Notes: generated by a model from the letters alone, not told the origin. A stretch of DNA of 60,260 nt from Actinomadura formosensis NBRC 14204 (GCF_001552155.1 NZ_BCQQ01000030.1:1-60260); one strand, 5' to 3'; shown: positions 45,478-57,232, counted from the first letter of the stretch. Numbers and translations are program-made.

Positions 45478-46259
45478 CGACCCCGCCGAAGACCGCCCCG
45501 CTGGACCTGTCCCCCGCGCCGGGGGCCGTGCCGCTGCCGCGGATGATCATGTCGCAGGCGGGCTATGAGTTCCGCACCGTACTGCGCAACGGCGAGCAGC
45601 TGCTGCTCACGCTGATCATCCCGATGGTGCTGCTCGTCCTGTTCAGCGCCACGTCCCTGCTGGACCTCGGTGCCGGCCGCCGGGTCGACTTCCTCGCACC
45701 GGGCATCCTCGCGCTCGCGGTGATGTCCACCGCGTTCACCGGCCAGGCGATCGGGACCGGCTTCGAACGGCGGTACGGCGTCCTCAAGCGGCTCGGCGCC
45801 ACCCCGCTGCCGCGCGGCGGGCTCATCGCCGCCAAGACGCTCAGCGTGCTCGGGGTCGAGGTGGTGCAGGCCGCGGTGATCTGCGGGGTGGCGCTGGGTC
45901 TCGGCTGGCGGCCGCACGGCGATCCCGGCTCGGTGATCGTCCTGCTGCTGCTCGGCACCGCCGCGTTCAGCGGGTTCGGGCTGCTCATGGCCGGGACGCT
46001 GCGCGCCGAGGCCGCCCTCGCCGCCGCGAACCTCGTCTACATCCTGCTGCTGGCCGTCGGCGGCGTGGTGTTCCCGCTGGACAAGTTCCCCGGCCCGGTG
46101 CGGGACGTCCTGGAGCTGCTGCCGATCTCGGCGCTGGCCGGCGGGCTGCGCGACGTCCTGCAGGACGGTGCCGCGTTCCCGGCGCAGCCGCTGCTCGTCC
46201 TCGCGGCGTGGGCCGTCGCCGGCCTCGCCCTCGCCGCCCGTTTCTTCAGGTGGGAGTGA
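45474..46259 (+). CDS. ABC-2 type permease subunit (DrrB-like)
   Basis: A 261-residue membrane protein with six hydrophobic segments and an N-terminal cytoplasmic stretch, the ABC-2 permease layout. GTG 45474 overlaps the ATPase stop (GTGA), so the two subunits are made together in fixed ratio. FLAPGILALAVMSTAFTGQAIG and GTAAFSGFGLLMAGTLRAE in TM segments are typical. It forms one exporter with the preceding ATPase. Confidence 0.9.
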   Translation: MTTPPKTAPLDLSPAPGAVPLPRMIMSQAGYEFRTVLRNGEQLLLTLIIPMVLLVLFSATSLLDLGAGRRVDFLAPGILALAVMSTAFTGQAIGTGFERRYGVLKRLGATPLPRGGLIAAKTLSVLGVEVVQAAVICGVALGLGWRPHGDPGSVIVLLLLGTAAFSGFGLLMAGTLRAEAALAAANLVYILLLAVGGVVFPLDKFPGPVRDVLELLPISALAGGLRDVLQDGAAFPAQPLLVLAAWAVAGLALAARFFRWE

Positions 46260-46262
46260 TCG

Positions 46263-47204
46263 GTGGCGCTCGCTGACGTGCCGGGCGAGGCGTCGCGGGT
46301 CGGCCGGTCCGGGCGCCTGCCGCCGCGGACGCTGTCGCTCGGGTCGGTGCCGCCGCCCGCGCTGATCCTGCTCGGCATCATCTCCCTGCAGGTCGGGGCG
46401 GGCTTCGCCAAGCACCTGTTCGACCGGCTGCCGCCGAACGCCGTGGTGACGATGCGGCTGCTGACCTCGGCGATCGTGCTGGGGTTCCTGGCCCGCAAGG
46501 CGCTGCGGACGGTGCTGCGCGACCACTCCCGCTCCAGCCTCGCCATCGCCGCCTGCTTCGGGCTGGCGCTGGCGCTGATGAACTTCTCGATCTACCAGTC
46601 GTTCGCGCGGATCCCGCTGGGCGTGGCGGTGACGATCGAGTTCCTCGGGCCGCTGGCGGTGTCGATCGTCGCGTCCCGGCGTCCGCGCGACGCGCTGTGG
46701 GTCGTGCTCGCCGGGGCGGGCGTCGTCCTGCTGGCCAGGGGCGGCAGCGGCGCCCTCGACCCGGCCGGCGTCGCGTTCGCGCTGCTCGCGGCGGCGTGCT
46801 GGGCCGCCTACATCGTGCTCACCGCCGCCACCGGCAGGCGGTTCTCCGGCTCGACCGGCCTCGCGGCCGCCAGCGTCGTCGGCACGGTCGCGATCCTGCC
46901 GCTCGGGATCGCCTCCGCCGGGACGGCGCTGCTGGACCCGCGGCTGCTGCTCATCGGCCTCGGCGTCGGCCTGCTGTCGTCGGTGATCCCGTACTCGCTG
47001 GAGCTGGAGGCGCTGCGGCGGATGCCCGCCCGCGTCTTCGGCGTCCTGATGAGCCTGGAGCCCGCCGTGGCCGCGCTCGTCGGGATGGTGCTGCTCGGCG
47101 AGGTCCTCACCGCACGCCAGTGGATCGCGATCTGCTGCGTGATCGTCGCCTGCGCGGGTGCCACCCGCAGCCAGCAGGAACCGCCGCAAGCACCCCAGAC
47201 ATGA
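46263..47204 (+). CDS. EamA/DMT-family transporter (RhtA-like)
   Basis: A 313-residue protein with ten hydrophobic segments in two EamA repeats (about 25-155 and 165-300). LFDRLPPNAVVTMRLLTSAIVLG and FGVLMSLEPAVAALVGMVLLGE match the RhtA/YddG group that exports amino acids such as threonine or homoserine. The GTG is 3 bases after the ABC permease stop, with GGTGGGAG upstream, so it may belong to the same operon. Substrate not known. Confidence 0.85.
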   Translation: MALADVPGEASRVGRSGRLPPRTLSLGSVPPPALILLGIISLQVGAGFAKHLFDRLPPNAVVTMRLLTSAIVLGFLARKALRTVLRDHSRSSLAIAACFGLALALMNFSIYQSFARIPLGVAVTIEFLGPLAVSIVASRRPRDALWVVLAGAGVVLLARGGSGALDPAGVAFALLAAACWAAYIVLTAATGRRFSGSTGLAAASVVGTVAILPLGIASAGTALLDPRLLLIGLGVGLLSSVIPYSLELEALRRMPARVFGVLMSLEPAVAALVGMVLLGEVLTARQWIAICCVIVACAGATRSQQEPPQAPQT

Positions 47205-47307
47205 TCCGGGGGCGGGGTCGTCCCCTCAGGAGCGCGGTGGCGGGTGCGTGTGGCAGCGTGGAAGGATCAAGCCCGACGGATCGTCCAGGATGCGGAGAGG
47301 AGCCGCC

Positions 47308-48144
47308 GTGATCGGCCGGATCGAGGACCAGGGGGTACCGCCCGAGTTCTTCGAGGCGGGGTCGGCGTCGTTCGTCGACCTCCTGCGCCTCCACTCCCCC
47401 GAACTGCTCCCGGTCAACCGGGTGCCGGAGGGCGACGCGCCGGACCTGCCGCACGGCACGACCGTCCTGGCGCTGACGTTCCCCGGCGGCGTCATGATGG
47501 CCGGCGACCGGCGCGCGACCCAGGGCAACCGCATCGCCTACCGCGAGCTGGACAAGGTCCAGCGCGCCGACGAGTACTCCGCCGTCGCGTTCGCGGGGAC
47601 GGTCGGGCTGGCGCTGGAGATGGTCCGGCTGTTCCAGGTCGAACTGGAGCACTACGAGAAGATGGAGACCGTCCCGCTGTCGCTGCCGGGCAAGGCCCGC
47701 CGGCTCGGCGCCGTCATCCAGGCCAACCTCGCGCAGGCGCTGCAGGGCCTCGCCGTCGTCCCGCTGCTCGCCGGCTACGATCCCGACGCGGGTGAGGGAC
47801 GCATCTACACCTACGACATCACCGGCGCCCCGCAGGAGGCCCGCGACTTCCACGCGGACGGGTCCGGTTCCCCCTACGCGATGGGCTCGCTGAAGAAGCT
47901 GTACCGGCGCGACCTGTCCGTGGAGGACGCCGCCACCGTGTGCCTCCAGGCCCTCTACGACGCGGCCGACGACGACGCCGCCACCGGCGGCCCCGACCCG
48001 GCGCGGCGCATCTACCCGACGATCGCGGTGGTCACCGGCGACGGCTACCGGCGCCTGCCCGAGGACGAGGTGTCCGCCGTCGCCGAAGAGGTCATGCGCG
48101 CCCGGATGGACAACCCCGGCGGCCCCACCGCGCCCCTGCGCTGA
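47308..48144 (+). CDS. Proteasome beta-type subunit, stand-alone
   Basis: A 278-residue actinobacterial proteasome beta subunit. The propeptide ends in LPHG and cleavage would expose catalytic Thr51; Asp67 and Lys83 are the matching active-site residues, so it should be active. GSLKKLYRRDLS and YDAADDDAATGGPD are PrcB hallmarks. GTG 47308 follows GAGAGGAG. Unlike the usual locus there is no prcA, pup, dop, arc/mpa or pafA near; instead an EamA gene precedes and ctaA follows. It may be a second beta subunit. Confidence 0.9.
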   Translation: MIGRIEDQGVPPEFFEAGSASFVDLLRLHSPELLPVNRVPEGDAPDLPHGTTVLALTFPGGVMMAGDRRATQGNRIAYRELDKVQRADEYSAVAFAGTVGLALEMVRLFQVELEHYEKMETVPLSLPGKARRLGAVIQANLAQALQGLAVVPLLAGYDPDAGEGRIYTYDITGAPQEARDFHADGSGSPYAMGSLKKLYRRDLSVEDAATVCLQALYDAADDDAATGGPDPARRIYPTIAVVTGDGYRRLPEDEVSAVAEEVMRARMDNPGGPTAPLR

Positions 48145-48218
48145 CGCGAAGAAGGTCCTCGGCCGCGCCGTCCGGCGGGTGGCGGCGGCCGCGCGTCCGC
48201 CCGCCGGGCGATGCGCCC

Positions 48219-49217
48219 TCAGGCGGGCTGCGGCGCCCCGGCCGGGGAGGTGACGGGCGACGGTTCCGCCGCCGGGACGGGGCCGCGGTCGCGGAGGGCG
48301 AAGAACAGGCGGAACGCCGCGATCCACATCAGCACCGAGCCGAGCATGTGCAGCAGCACCAGCCCGGCGGGGACGCCGAGGAAGTACTGGGTGTAGCCGA
48401 TCGCGCCCTGGACGACGATCAGCCCGGCCAGCTCCAGCGCCCGGCGGCGCGCGGCGGCGGGGGCGGGGGCGGCGGTCCGGTAGAGGGCGACGATGACGGC
48501 CGCTGTCAGGCCGATGGTGAGCCAGGCGAGCTCGCCGTGGATCCGGGCGACGTCGGTGATGTCGAAGCCGTAGCGGCGGGATTCGGCGTCCCCCGCGTGC
48601 GGGCCGGTGCCGGTGACGACGGTGCCCGCGACGAGGGCGGCGGCGGAGGCGGCCAGCAGCGCGGCGGCGAGGCGGCGCGTCCAGGCCCCGGCGAGCGGAC
48701 GCGGCGGCGCGTCGCCCTCGCCCGCCCGGACCCACAGCGCCACGCAGAAGACGAGCAGCGCCGGCGAGACGAGGAAGTGCAGCGACACGGCCGCCGGGTG
48801 CAGCTCGGTGAGGACCACGATGCCGCCGATGACCGCCTGCGCGACCACGCTCATCGGCTGCGCCAGCGCCCACCACACCAGTTCCCCGCGGCGGGGACGC
48901 AGCCGCAGCGCCGCGACGAACACCAGCAGCCCGAGGCCCAGCACCACGAACGTGATCAGCCGGTTGCCGAACTCGATCGACATGTTCAGCACGTGGTGCT
49001 CGGGATTGTGGGTCGGGACGAGGCTGTCGCCGGAGCAGCGCGGCCACTCGGGGCAGCCGAGCCCGGACTTGGTGACGCGCACGGCCCCGCCGCTGACGAC
49101 GATCACCACGTTGCCGATGACGCCGAGGAGCGCGAGCAGCCGCAGCGACCCGGGAGTCGGGTGCCACACGGCGTTCCAGGACCGGGTCAGGAGGTTGGGA
49201 GACGGACGCTCTGCCAC
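48219..49217 (-). CDS. ctaA: Heme A synthase CtaA (COX15)
   Basis: Oxidises the C8 methyl of heme O to make heme A for aa3 cytochrome oxidase. The 332-aa protein has eight hydrophobic segments and the heme-ligand His residues in EFGNRLI/HHVLNMSIEF, LHPAAVSLHFLVSP and HMLGSVLMW regions, plus the SGLGCPEWPRCSGD loop with the Cys pair. Length and order fit bacterial CtaA. With ctaB it completes heme A synthesis; the oxidase genes are not in the window. Confidence 0.93.
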   Translation of the reverse strand: MAERPSPNLLTRSWNAVWHPTPGSLRLLALLGVIGNVVIVVSGGAVRVTKSGLGCPEWPRCSGDSLVPTHNPEHHVLNMSIEFGNRLITFVVLGLGLLVFVAALRLRPRRGELVWWALAQPMSVVAQAVIGGIVVLTELHPAAVSLHFLVSPALLVFCVALWVRAGEGDAPPRPLAGAWTRRLAAALLAASAAALVAGTVVTGTGPHAGDAESRRYGFDITDVARIHGELAWLTIGLTAAVIVALYRTAAPAPAAARRRALELAGLIVVQGAIGYTQYFLGVPAGLVLLHMLGSVLMWIAAFRLFFALRDRGPVPAAEPSPVTSPAGAPQPA

Positions 49218-49265
49218 GGCACCAATCGTATGGCCGGGTCCCGGTGGCCTCGATCCGCCCCCCGG

Positions 49266-50492
49266 TTACGTCCCGTACGGGCCGGGCGGCGAAGGCGGCA
49301 GGAACCCGGACGGGCCCTGCGCCGCCCACGGCGGGCCGGCCGGCCAGTTCGCGCCGGGACGCGGCGGAGTGCGCAGGAACGCCTGCCTGGCCAGCGCCAT
49401 CAGCTCCAGCAGCGAGTCGCGGCGGGCGACGAACCAGCGCTGCTCGGCCACCCCCCGGTCGGCGCGCTTGTGCAGCAGCGCCAGCTCGGTCGCGGCGAGC
49501 TGGTAGTCGGTCATGGCGCGTGCGGCGGGCGGGCCGCCGACGGACCGGGCCCAGCGGCGGGCGGCCCGCCGGGACGGGATGGACCGCAGCATCCGCACGT
49601 CCTGCGGCGTCACCAGGCCCGTCCCGGCGTACATCGGCAGGTAGGTCTCGATGCGGCGGACGGTGTGCCGGCGCTCCACGAAGACGATGACGACCAGCGT
49701 GACCAGGACGCAGAAGTCCAGCAGGTAGACGATGCCGAGCCCGGCGAGGCCGAACGCGCCGGCGGCGCCGTTCCACAGCCCGTGCAGGATCATCGCGCCG
49801 AGCAGCCCGGCGAGCGGCGCGATGAGCTGGCCGCGCCGGTGGGTGGCGGCGTAGGCGACGCCGAGGCCCGTCATGGACGTGAACAGCGGGTGGCTGAGCG
49901 GCGCGATCAGGCCGCGCAGGATGAACACCGACTGCAACTGCTGGGCGCCGCCCTCCTCGAACGCCCGCATGTAGTAGGTGATGTTCTCCATCATGGCGAA
50001 GCCGAGGCCGACCATGGCGGCGTAGATGATCCCGTCGGCGAAGCCGTCGATCTCGTTGCGGCGGAACCACAGCAGCCCGAACAGGACGGCGCCTTTCAGC
50101 GTCTCCTCGATGACGGGCGCGCCGAACGTGGCGCTGACGAAGTGGCCTTCGGTCTCGCCGAAGATGGGCACGGTCACGTACAGCAGGCCCACGGTGTTCA
50201 GGACGAGCGCGCCGAGCACGGCGATGCCCGCCCCCCACATGAACGAGAACGCGAGGGCGCGCGGCGGCTCGGGCTCCAGCCGGTCCAGGGTGAGGGCGAG
50301 CGCGACCAGTACGGGGATCGGGATGATGGCGAGGAGCAGGCCGACCCAGAACCCCGCCTCCCCGAGCGCGGCGTAGGTGCCGAGCGCTATCACGACGCAC
50401 AGCCCCGACACGGTCATGCCGAGGATGAGCCCGACCGGAGGCCGGCCGGGGACCCGTCCTTCGAGTACCGCTTTGGGATCCATACGCGCCAT
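49266..50492 (-). CDS. PrsW-family intramembrane metalloprotease
   Basis: A 408-residue membrane protein with about eight helices and the PrsW metal-site motifs: Glu129-Glu130 in APVIEETLKG, Glu169-Asn170 in MMENITYY, HPLFTSMTG and HGLWNG. Some PrsW members cleave anti-sigma factors; the target here is unknown. The last 100 residues are Pro/Gly-rich and soluble. It sits between ctaB and ctaA, all on the minus strand, with short gaps (59 and 48 bases), so it may be co-expressed with heme A synthesis. Confidence 0.88.
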   Translation of the reverse strand: MARMDPKAVLEGRVPGRPPVGLILGMTVSGLCVVIALGTYAALGEAGFWVGLLLAIIPIPVLVALALTLDRLEPEPPRALAFSFMWGAGIAVLGALVLNTVGLLYVTVPIFGETEGHFVSATFGAPVIEETLKGAVLFGLLWFRRNEIDGFADGIIYAAMVGLGFAMMENITYYMRAFEEGGAQQLQSVFILRGLIAPLSHPLFTSMTGLGVAYAATHRRGQLIAPLAGLLGAMILHGLWNGAAGAFGLAGLGIVYLLDFCVLVTLVVIVFVERRHTVRRIETYLPMYAGTGLVTPQDVRMLRSIPSRRAARRWARSVGGPPAARAMTDYQLAATELALLHKRADRGVAEQRWFVARRDSLLELMALARQAFLRTPPRPGANWPAGPPWAAQGPSGFLPPSPPGPYGT

Positions 50493-50550
50493 GACGCGAG
50501 CGTAACGGCGGGTCGGGCGAAGCGCTAAGCCGTACCGGCCGCGGGAGGCG

Positions 50551-51552
50551 TCAGTGCAGCAGCGGGTCGACCGCCACGGCGGTGAACAGCAGCGCCAGGT
50601 AGACGTTGGACAGGTGGAAGAAGCGCATCGGCCGCAGGTGGACGCCGGTCACCCCGGCGCGGACCGCCTTCAGCAGCCGGTGCCCCTCGGCGAGGAACAC
50701 CCCGCCGAGCACGACCGCGACGGCCCCGTACACCGGGCTCATCCCGGCGACGGGCCACAGCAGCAGCGAGCACGCGACGGTCGCATAGGTGTAGCCGAGG
50801 CTCTCGATGACGACGCGGCGCTCGGACGCGACGACCGGCAGCATCGGGATCTTGGCGACGGCGTAGTCCTCGCGGTAGCGCATCGCGAGCGTCCACGTGT
50901 GCGGCGGCGTCCACAGGAACACCACCATGAACAGCACGAACGGCGTCCAGGCGACGGACCCGGTGACGGCGGCCCAGCCGATGAGGACGGGCATGCACCC
51001 GGCGATGCCGCCCCACACGACGTTCTGCGAGGTGCGCCGCTTGAGCAGCAGCGAGTACACGAAGACGTAGAACAGGATCGCGAACAGCGACCCGGCCGCG
51101 GCGACCGGGTTGACGGTCAGCAGGAACCCGGCCGTGGACAGCACGGCGAGCGTCACCCCGAAGATCAGGGCGCGGGCGGGGGTGACCTGGTGGCGGGCCA
51201 GCGGACGGCGCCGGGTGCGGCGCATCTTGGCGTCGATGTCGCGGTCGATGTAGCAGTTGATCGCGTTGGCGGACCCGGCGGACATCGTCCCGAACGCCAG
51301 CGTGAGCAGCACGGTGGACAGCCGCGGGACGCCGTCGGCCGCCAGGAACATCACCGGGATGGTGGTGATCAGGAGCAGCTCGATGACGCGCGGCTTGGTG
51401 AGCGCCACGTAGGCGCGCACGCTCGCGCCCACCGCCCGGCGGCCGGCGAGTTCGGCGGGATCCGGCGCGAGGGCCGGTACGGGCGCCCCCGGCACCCGCT
51501 CGTCGAGCTCTATCCCGCGCTTGTTACTGAGCACCGTCACAATCGGGTCCAC
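50551..51552 (-). CDS. ctaB: Protoheme IX farnesyltransferase (heme O synthase) CtaB
   Basis: Adds farnesyl to heme B to make heme O, the step before CtaA. It has nine hydrophobic segments, the prenyl-diphosphate motif [18 protein letters not shown] and the second Asp-rich region [13 protein letters not shown]. Typical length (333 aa). Start is unclear: GTG 51552, TTG 51558 or GTG 51540 lack ribosome sites. It is divergent from transketolase, and the 573-base region between holds both promoters. Confidence 0.92.
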   Translation of the reverse strand: MDPIVTVLSNKRGIELDERVPGAPVPALAPDPAELAGRRAVGASVRAYVALTKPRVIELLLITTIPVMFLAADGVPRLSTVLLTLAFGTMSAGSANAINCYIDRDIDAKMRRTRRRPLARHQVTPARALIFGVTLAVLSTAGFLLTVNPVAAAGSLFAILFYVFVYSLLLKRRTSQNVVWGGIAGCMPVLIGWAAVTGSVAWTPFVLFMVVFLWTPPHTWTLAMRYREDYAVAKIPMLPVVASERRVVIESLGYTYATVACSLLLWPVAGMSPVYGAVAVVLGGVFLAEGHRLLKAVRAGVTGVHLRPMRFFHLSNVYLALLFTAVAVDPLLH

Positions 51553-51835
51553 GTCCAACTAGGGATGAGAAATCGGTCCACCTCGGCGGTGCCCCCGCGT
51601 TCCGGGACGGCCTCGGATTGGTGCGACTTCGGCTTCGGTCTGGTTGCCGCGGCCGCTGCCGTCAGCCGCGCAATCACTGTAGTCGGCCCCCTCCGGGAGT
51701 CGCGCACCGGGTCACCGGACGCGCCGGACGGTGACCGTCCGGCCGGGCCGGGGCCGTCCCGGATCACCCGCCGGATCACCCGTGCGGGGGGTTAGCCCGC
51801 GGGACGTACGGGCAAAGGTGCATGAAGGCGCCGCA

Positions 51836-51873
51836 CCCCCGGTCCCCCGGTCCCCCGGTCCCCCGACCCCCGG
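51836..51873. repeat. Tandem CCCCCGGT repeat
   Basis: Three exact CCCCCGGT units (51836-51859) are followed by two imperfect ones (CCCCCGA and CCCCCGG). Simple sequence of this kind is prone to slippage and copy-number change. No coding meaning. Confidence 0.8.
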
Positions 51874-52041
51874 AACGCGGCGTCGCACGGCACGTTCCCG
51901 CGCCGGCCTGCGGCGCCTCCCGCGCGATAGGCTCGCTGAGGGCACGGCGTGATCTCGCCCGCCGCGGGCCCGGGCCGCGGCACGGGGCCGGGGAAGCGCG
52001 CCGCACCGCCGGACGTTATGGCCAATGGGCCTCGGCGGGGT

Positions 52042-52056
52042 GCCACGACGCGTGGC
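52042..52056. promoter_or_regulatory. GCCACG-acg-CGTGGC dyad upstream of tkt
   Basis: Perfect 6-bp inverted repeat with 3-base spacer immediately left of the direct repeats, 70 bases before the tkt start. Confidence 0.35.
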
Positions 52057-52081
52057 GCACAACATCACAGACGCACAACAT
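52056..52081. repeat. Direct repeat CGCACAACAT, 16-base period, upstream of tkt
   Basis: CGCACAACAT occurs at 52056-52065 and 52072-52081, start to start 16 bases, in the same orientation; downstream bases are also similar (CACAGA and TCACCG). It is 45 bases before the tkt start. Possible regulator site; not near helical 10.5/21 spacing, so binding geometry is unclear. Confidence 0.45.
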
Positions 52082-52125
52082 TCACCGAGTGGCCTTACAC
52101 CGGTTCGAGAGGAGCCTGGCGTTCC

Positions 52126-54252
<2,127 letters not shown>

Positions 54253-54257
54253 GGGCT

Positions 54258-54284
54258 CGGCGGGGCCCGCGCCGGGCCCCGCCG
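54258..54284 (+). terminator. 12-bp hairpin between tkt and tal
   Basis: CGGCGGGGCCCG (54258-54269), loop CGC, CGGGCCCCGCCG (54273-54284) is a perfect stem 6 bases after the tkt stop. No T-run follows. It may be a partial terminator or mRNA stabiliser that sets tkt/tal ratios. Confidence 0.5.
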
Positions 54285-54327
54285 CCGTCCCCGGCCCCCT
54301 GTCAACTCGATGACGAGGAGAAGAGCG

Positions 54328-55443
54328 ATGAGCGACATCTTGAAGCGGCTCTCGGACGAGGGCGTGTCGATCTGGCTGGACGACATCAGCCGGGAGCGGC
54401 TGCGCACGGGCGACCTCGAGGAGCTCGTCAAGGACAGGCACGTCGTCGGCGTCACCTCCAACCCGACGATCTTCGCCAAGGCGCTGAGCAAGGGCACCGC
54501 GTACGACGACCAGGTCCGGGACCTGGCGGTGCGCGGCGTGGACGTCGAGGAGGCGTCTCGCGCGATCACGACCTACGACATCCGGTGGGGCTGCGACGCG
54601 CTGCGCCCGGTGTACGACCGGACGGGCGGCGTGGACGGCCGCGTGTCCATCGAGGTCGACCCGCGGCTGGCCGGCGACACGGCGAGGACGATCGCCGAGG
54701 CGCGGGCGCTGTGGTGGCTGGTGGACCGGCCGAACCTGCTCATCAAGATCCCGGCGACGAAGGAGGGCCTGCCCGCGATCACGGCGGCGCTCGCCGAGGG
54801 CATCAGCGTGAACGTGACGCTGATCTTCTCGCTGGAGCGCTACGGCGAGGTCATCGACGCGTTCTTCGCCGGCCTGGAGCAGGCGCGGCGGAACGGGCAC
54901 GACCTGTCGAGGATCGCGTCGGTGGCGTCGTTCTTCGTCAGCCGGGTGGACACCGAGATCGACAAGCGGCTCGACAAGATCGGCTCGGACGGGGCGAAGC
55001 GGCTGCGCTCGAAGGCGGGCCTCGCCAACGCACGGCTCGCGTACGCGCTGTACGAGGAGAAGTCCGACACCGCCCGGTGGAAGGCGCTCAAGGACGCCGG
55101 TGCCCGTCCCCAGCGGCCGCTGTGGGCCTCGACTGGGGTGAAGGACCCGGACCTCAAGGACACGCTGTACGTGGACGAGCTGGTCGCACCGGGCACGGTC
55201 AACACGATGCCGGAGGCGACGATGATGGCCGTTGCCGACCACGGCCAGGTGCGCGGCGACACCGTCCGCGGCGCCTATGACGACGCCCGCGCGCACATGG
55301 CGGCGCTCAAGGAGGTGGGCGTCGACTACGACGACGTCGTGCGCGTCCTGGAGGAGGAGGGCGTGGAGAAGTTCGCGGTCTCCTGGAAGGAACTGCTCGA
55401 CTCCATCACCGGCGAACTGGAGTCCAAGAGGGCCGGCACGTGA
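54328..55443 (+). CDS. tal: Transaldolase
   Basis: Transfers a dihydroxyacetone unit between sugar phosphates in the pentose phosphate pathway. The 371-aa protein belongs to the actinobacterial TalA/long type: [32 protein letters not shown], Schiff-base lysine in [33 protein letters not shown] 54328 has GAGGAGAAGAG upstream. Its stop overlaps the GTG of the next pgi gene (GTGA), so translation is coupled. Confidence 0.95.
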   Translation: MSDILKRLSDEGVSIWLDDISRERLRTGDLEELVKDRHVVGVTSNPTIFAKALSKGTAYDDQVRDLAVRGVDVEEASRAITTYDIRWGCDALRPVYDRTGGVDGRVSIEVDPRLAGDTARTIAEARALWWLVDRPNLLIKIPATKEGLPAITAALAEGISVNVTLIFSLERYGEVIDAFFAGLEQARRNGHDLSRIASVASFFVSRVDTEIDKRLDKIGSDGAKRLRSKAGLANARLAYALYEEKSDTARWKALKDAGARPQRPLWASTGVKDPDLKDTLYVDELVAPGTVNTMPEATMMAVADHGQVRGDTVRGAYDDARAHMAALKEVGVDYDDVVRVLEEEGVEKFAVSWKELLDSITGELESKRAGT

Positions 55444-57095
55444 CCTCGGTGGTGACCGCCGGCGGGATCTCGGTCACCATCCGCGGCGCGGTCGTCGACG
55501 ACGGCGAGACGGTGCTGGAGCGTCTCGTCTCCGACGGCGTGCCGGGCTCGCTCACGTCCCGGAACTCCAAGCTGTGGGGGCCGGACGCGGCGCCGCTCGC
55601 CGCCCGCCGGCTCGGCTGGCTGGACCTGCCGGAGACCTCGCGGTCGCTGCGGGACCGGCTGGCCGGCCCGGCGGGCGCGGCCCGCGACGCCGGTCTCGAC
55701 CGGATCGTGCTGGCCGCCTCGGGGGGCACGGCACCGGCCGCCGAGGCGATGTGCCGCACGGCGGGCGCCGAGCTGATCGTCCTCGACACCACCGACCCGC
55801 ACGAGGTCGCGGGCGTCCTGGCCGGTGATCTGGCTCGGACGCTCGTGGTCGTGGTGGGCGGAAGCGTTGAGGCCGAGTCGCTGCGCCGCGTGTTCGGGCA
55901 CGCGTTCCGCGAGGCCGGGCTGAGCGGCGCCGACCTCGCGCGCCGCTTCGTCGTCGTGGCCGAGGAGGGCTCCGGCCTCGCGCGGGCGGCGCGGGAGGCC
56001 GGTCATCATCTCGTCCCGGCCGAGCCCGATGTGGACGACCGGTTCGGCGCGCTCGGCGCCCGGGGGCTGGTGCCCGCGGCGCTCGCGGGCGTGGAGGTGG
56101 ACGCCCTGCTGGACGAGGCGTCCCGGTTCGCGGGGGTGTTCCGGCAGCCCTACGACAATCCGGCGCTGGCGCTGGGCGCGGCGCTGAGCTCGTCGGCGCT
56201 CGTCGGCCACGACAAGCTGGTGATCGTGGACCACGGCTCGGGCCTGGACGGCTTCGCCGGCTGGGCGGAGCAACTGGTCGCCGGCGCGCTGGGCAAGGGC
56301 GGCAGGGGCCTGCTGCCGGTCGTGGTGGAGAACGCCGATGCCCCCGGCTTCGAGCCGGCCGACGACCTGCGTCGGGTCATCCTGGGCAGCCGCCCGGACG
56401 AGCCGGGCCCCGGCCGGGAGGCGGGGGTGAACGTCGCGGGCCCGCTCGGCGCGCAGTTCCCGCTGTGGGAGTACGCGGTCGCGGTGGCGGCCCGGGTGAT
56501 CGGCGTGCACCCGTTCGACGAGCCGGACGCCCGCACGTCGCGGGAGGGCACGGCCGCGCTGCTGCGGGCGGAGAAGGGCACCGCCCCCGCGGTGGTGCGG
56601 CGTTCGCCGGAGCTGGTCGAGGGAGCGGTCGAGGTGCACGCCCCGCGGGACGCGCTGCGCGGCGCGCGGACGCTGGCCGGGGTGCTGGAGACGATCCTCG
56701 CCGACGTCCCGGACGGCGGCTACCTCGCGGTGCTGGCCTACCTGGATCGTTCCGGGGATGCGGCGGCGAGCGGGCTGCGCCCGCTGCTGGCCACGAGGGG
56801 CGGCAAGCTGCGCCGGCATCCGGCCCCGGTCACGTTCGGGTGGGGTCCGCGCTACCTGCACACGACCGGCCAGTACCACAAGGGCGGCCCGCCGAACGGG
56901 GCGTTCCTGCTGATCACCGGCGCGGTCACGACCGACGTACCGGTGCCGGGGCGGCACTACAGCCTGGGTGAGCTGCAGCTCGCGCAGGCGTTCGGCGACC
57001 TGCGGGCGCTGCGGTCGCTCGGGCGGCCGGCCGTGCGGCTGCATCTGCGCGACCGCGCCGAGGGCCTCGCGCAGCTCGCGGCGGCGCTCGGCTGA
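55440..57095 (+). CDS. Glucose-6-phosphate isomerase homologue 1, key motifs altered
   Basis: A 551-residue protein with the two SIS folds and full length of actinobacterial glucose-6-phosphate isomerase, in the position normally held by pgi after tkt-tal. However, motifs differ from the usual ones as I recall them: SGSTxET is GGSVEAES (140-147), GGRYSALT is DDRFGALG (199-206), and the catalytic Glu of ESTGK is Gly282 (GALGK). The late [13 protein letters not shown] with His480 and Lys481 is intact. It may have low activity, another function, or act as part of a mixed complex with the two following paralogues. Confidence 0.85.
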   Translation: MTSVVTAGGISVTIRGAVVDDGETVLERLVSDGVPGSLTSRNSKLWGPDAAPLAARRLGWLDLPETSRSLRDRLAGPAGAARDAGLDRIVLAASGGTAPAAEAMCRTAGAELIVLDTTDPHEVAGVLAGDLARTLVVVVGGSVEAESLRRVFGHAFREAGLSGADLARRFVVVAEEGSGLARAAREAGHHLVPAEPDVDDRFGALGARGLVPAALAGVEVDALLDEASRFAGVFRQPYDNPALALGAALSSSALVGHDKLVIVDHGSGLDGFAGWAEQLVAGALGKGGRGLLPVVVENADAPGFEPADDLRRVILGSRPDEPGPGREAGVNVAGPLGAQFPLWEYAVAVAARVIGVHPFDEPDARTSREGTAALLRAEKGTAPAVVRRSPELVEGAVEVHAPRDALRGARTLAGVLETILADVPDGGYLAVLAYLDRSGDAAASGLRPLLATRGGKLRRHPAPVTFGWGPRYLHTTGQYHKGGPPNGAFLLITGAVTTDVPVPGRHYSLGELQLAQAFGDLRALRSLGRPAVRLHLRDRAEGLAQLAAALG

Positions 57096-57110
57096 GCGGC
57101 GCCCGGGGCG

Positions 57111-57134
57111 GCGTCCGGGCCGGTGCCCGGACGC
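57111..57134 (+). terminator. 10-bp hairpin between isomerase homologues 1 and 2
   Basis: GCGTCCGGGC (57111-57120), loop CGGT, GCCCGGACGC (57125-57134) pair perfectly, 15 bases after the homologue 1 stop. No T-run. It suggests homologues 2 and 3 are a separate or attenuated transcription unit. Confidence 0.5.
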
Positions 57135-57232
57135 AGGGCGACCGGACGAGTTCAGCATGCGACCACAAAGATCGATGGAGATGGTCGCGGATGCCCTTTC
57201 TCTCCTGAAACGATGGGGGGCGGGAGGGAACG

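Larger units (their letters stand above)
51553..52125. other. 573-base divergent region between ctaB and tkt
   Basis: No credible gene is found; open frames here are Pro/Arg-rich and not gene-like. It holds a CCCCCGGT tandem repeat (51836-51873), a GCCACG/CGTGGC dyad (52042-52056) and a 10-base direct repeat (52056-52081) near tkt. The tkt ribosome site AGAGGAG is at 52108. It must contain promoters for both genes, and the repeats are the best operator candidates. Confidence 0.5.

Noticed and set aside
47107..50400. A 1097-codon minus-strand frame across the proteasome, ctaA and prsW genes
   Set aside because: It overlaps three recognisable genes and has no recognisable domain; composition is that of a shadow frame.
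51836..51873. CRISPR-like short repeat array
   Set aside because: Units are only 8 bases with no spacers; it is a simple tandem repeat and no cas genes are near.
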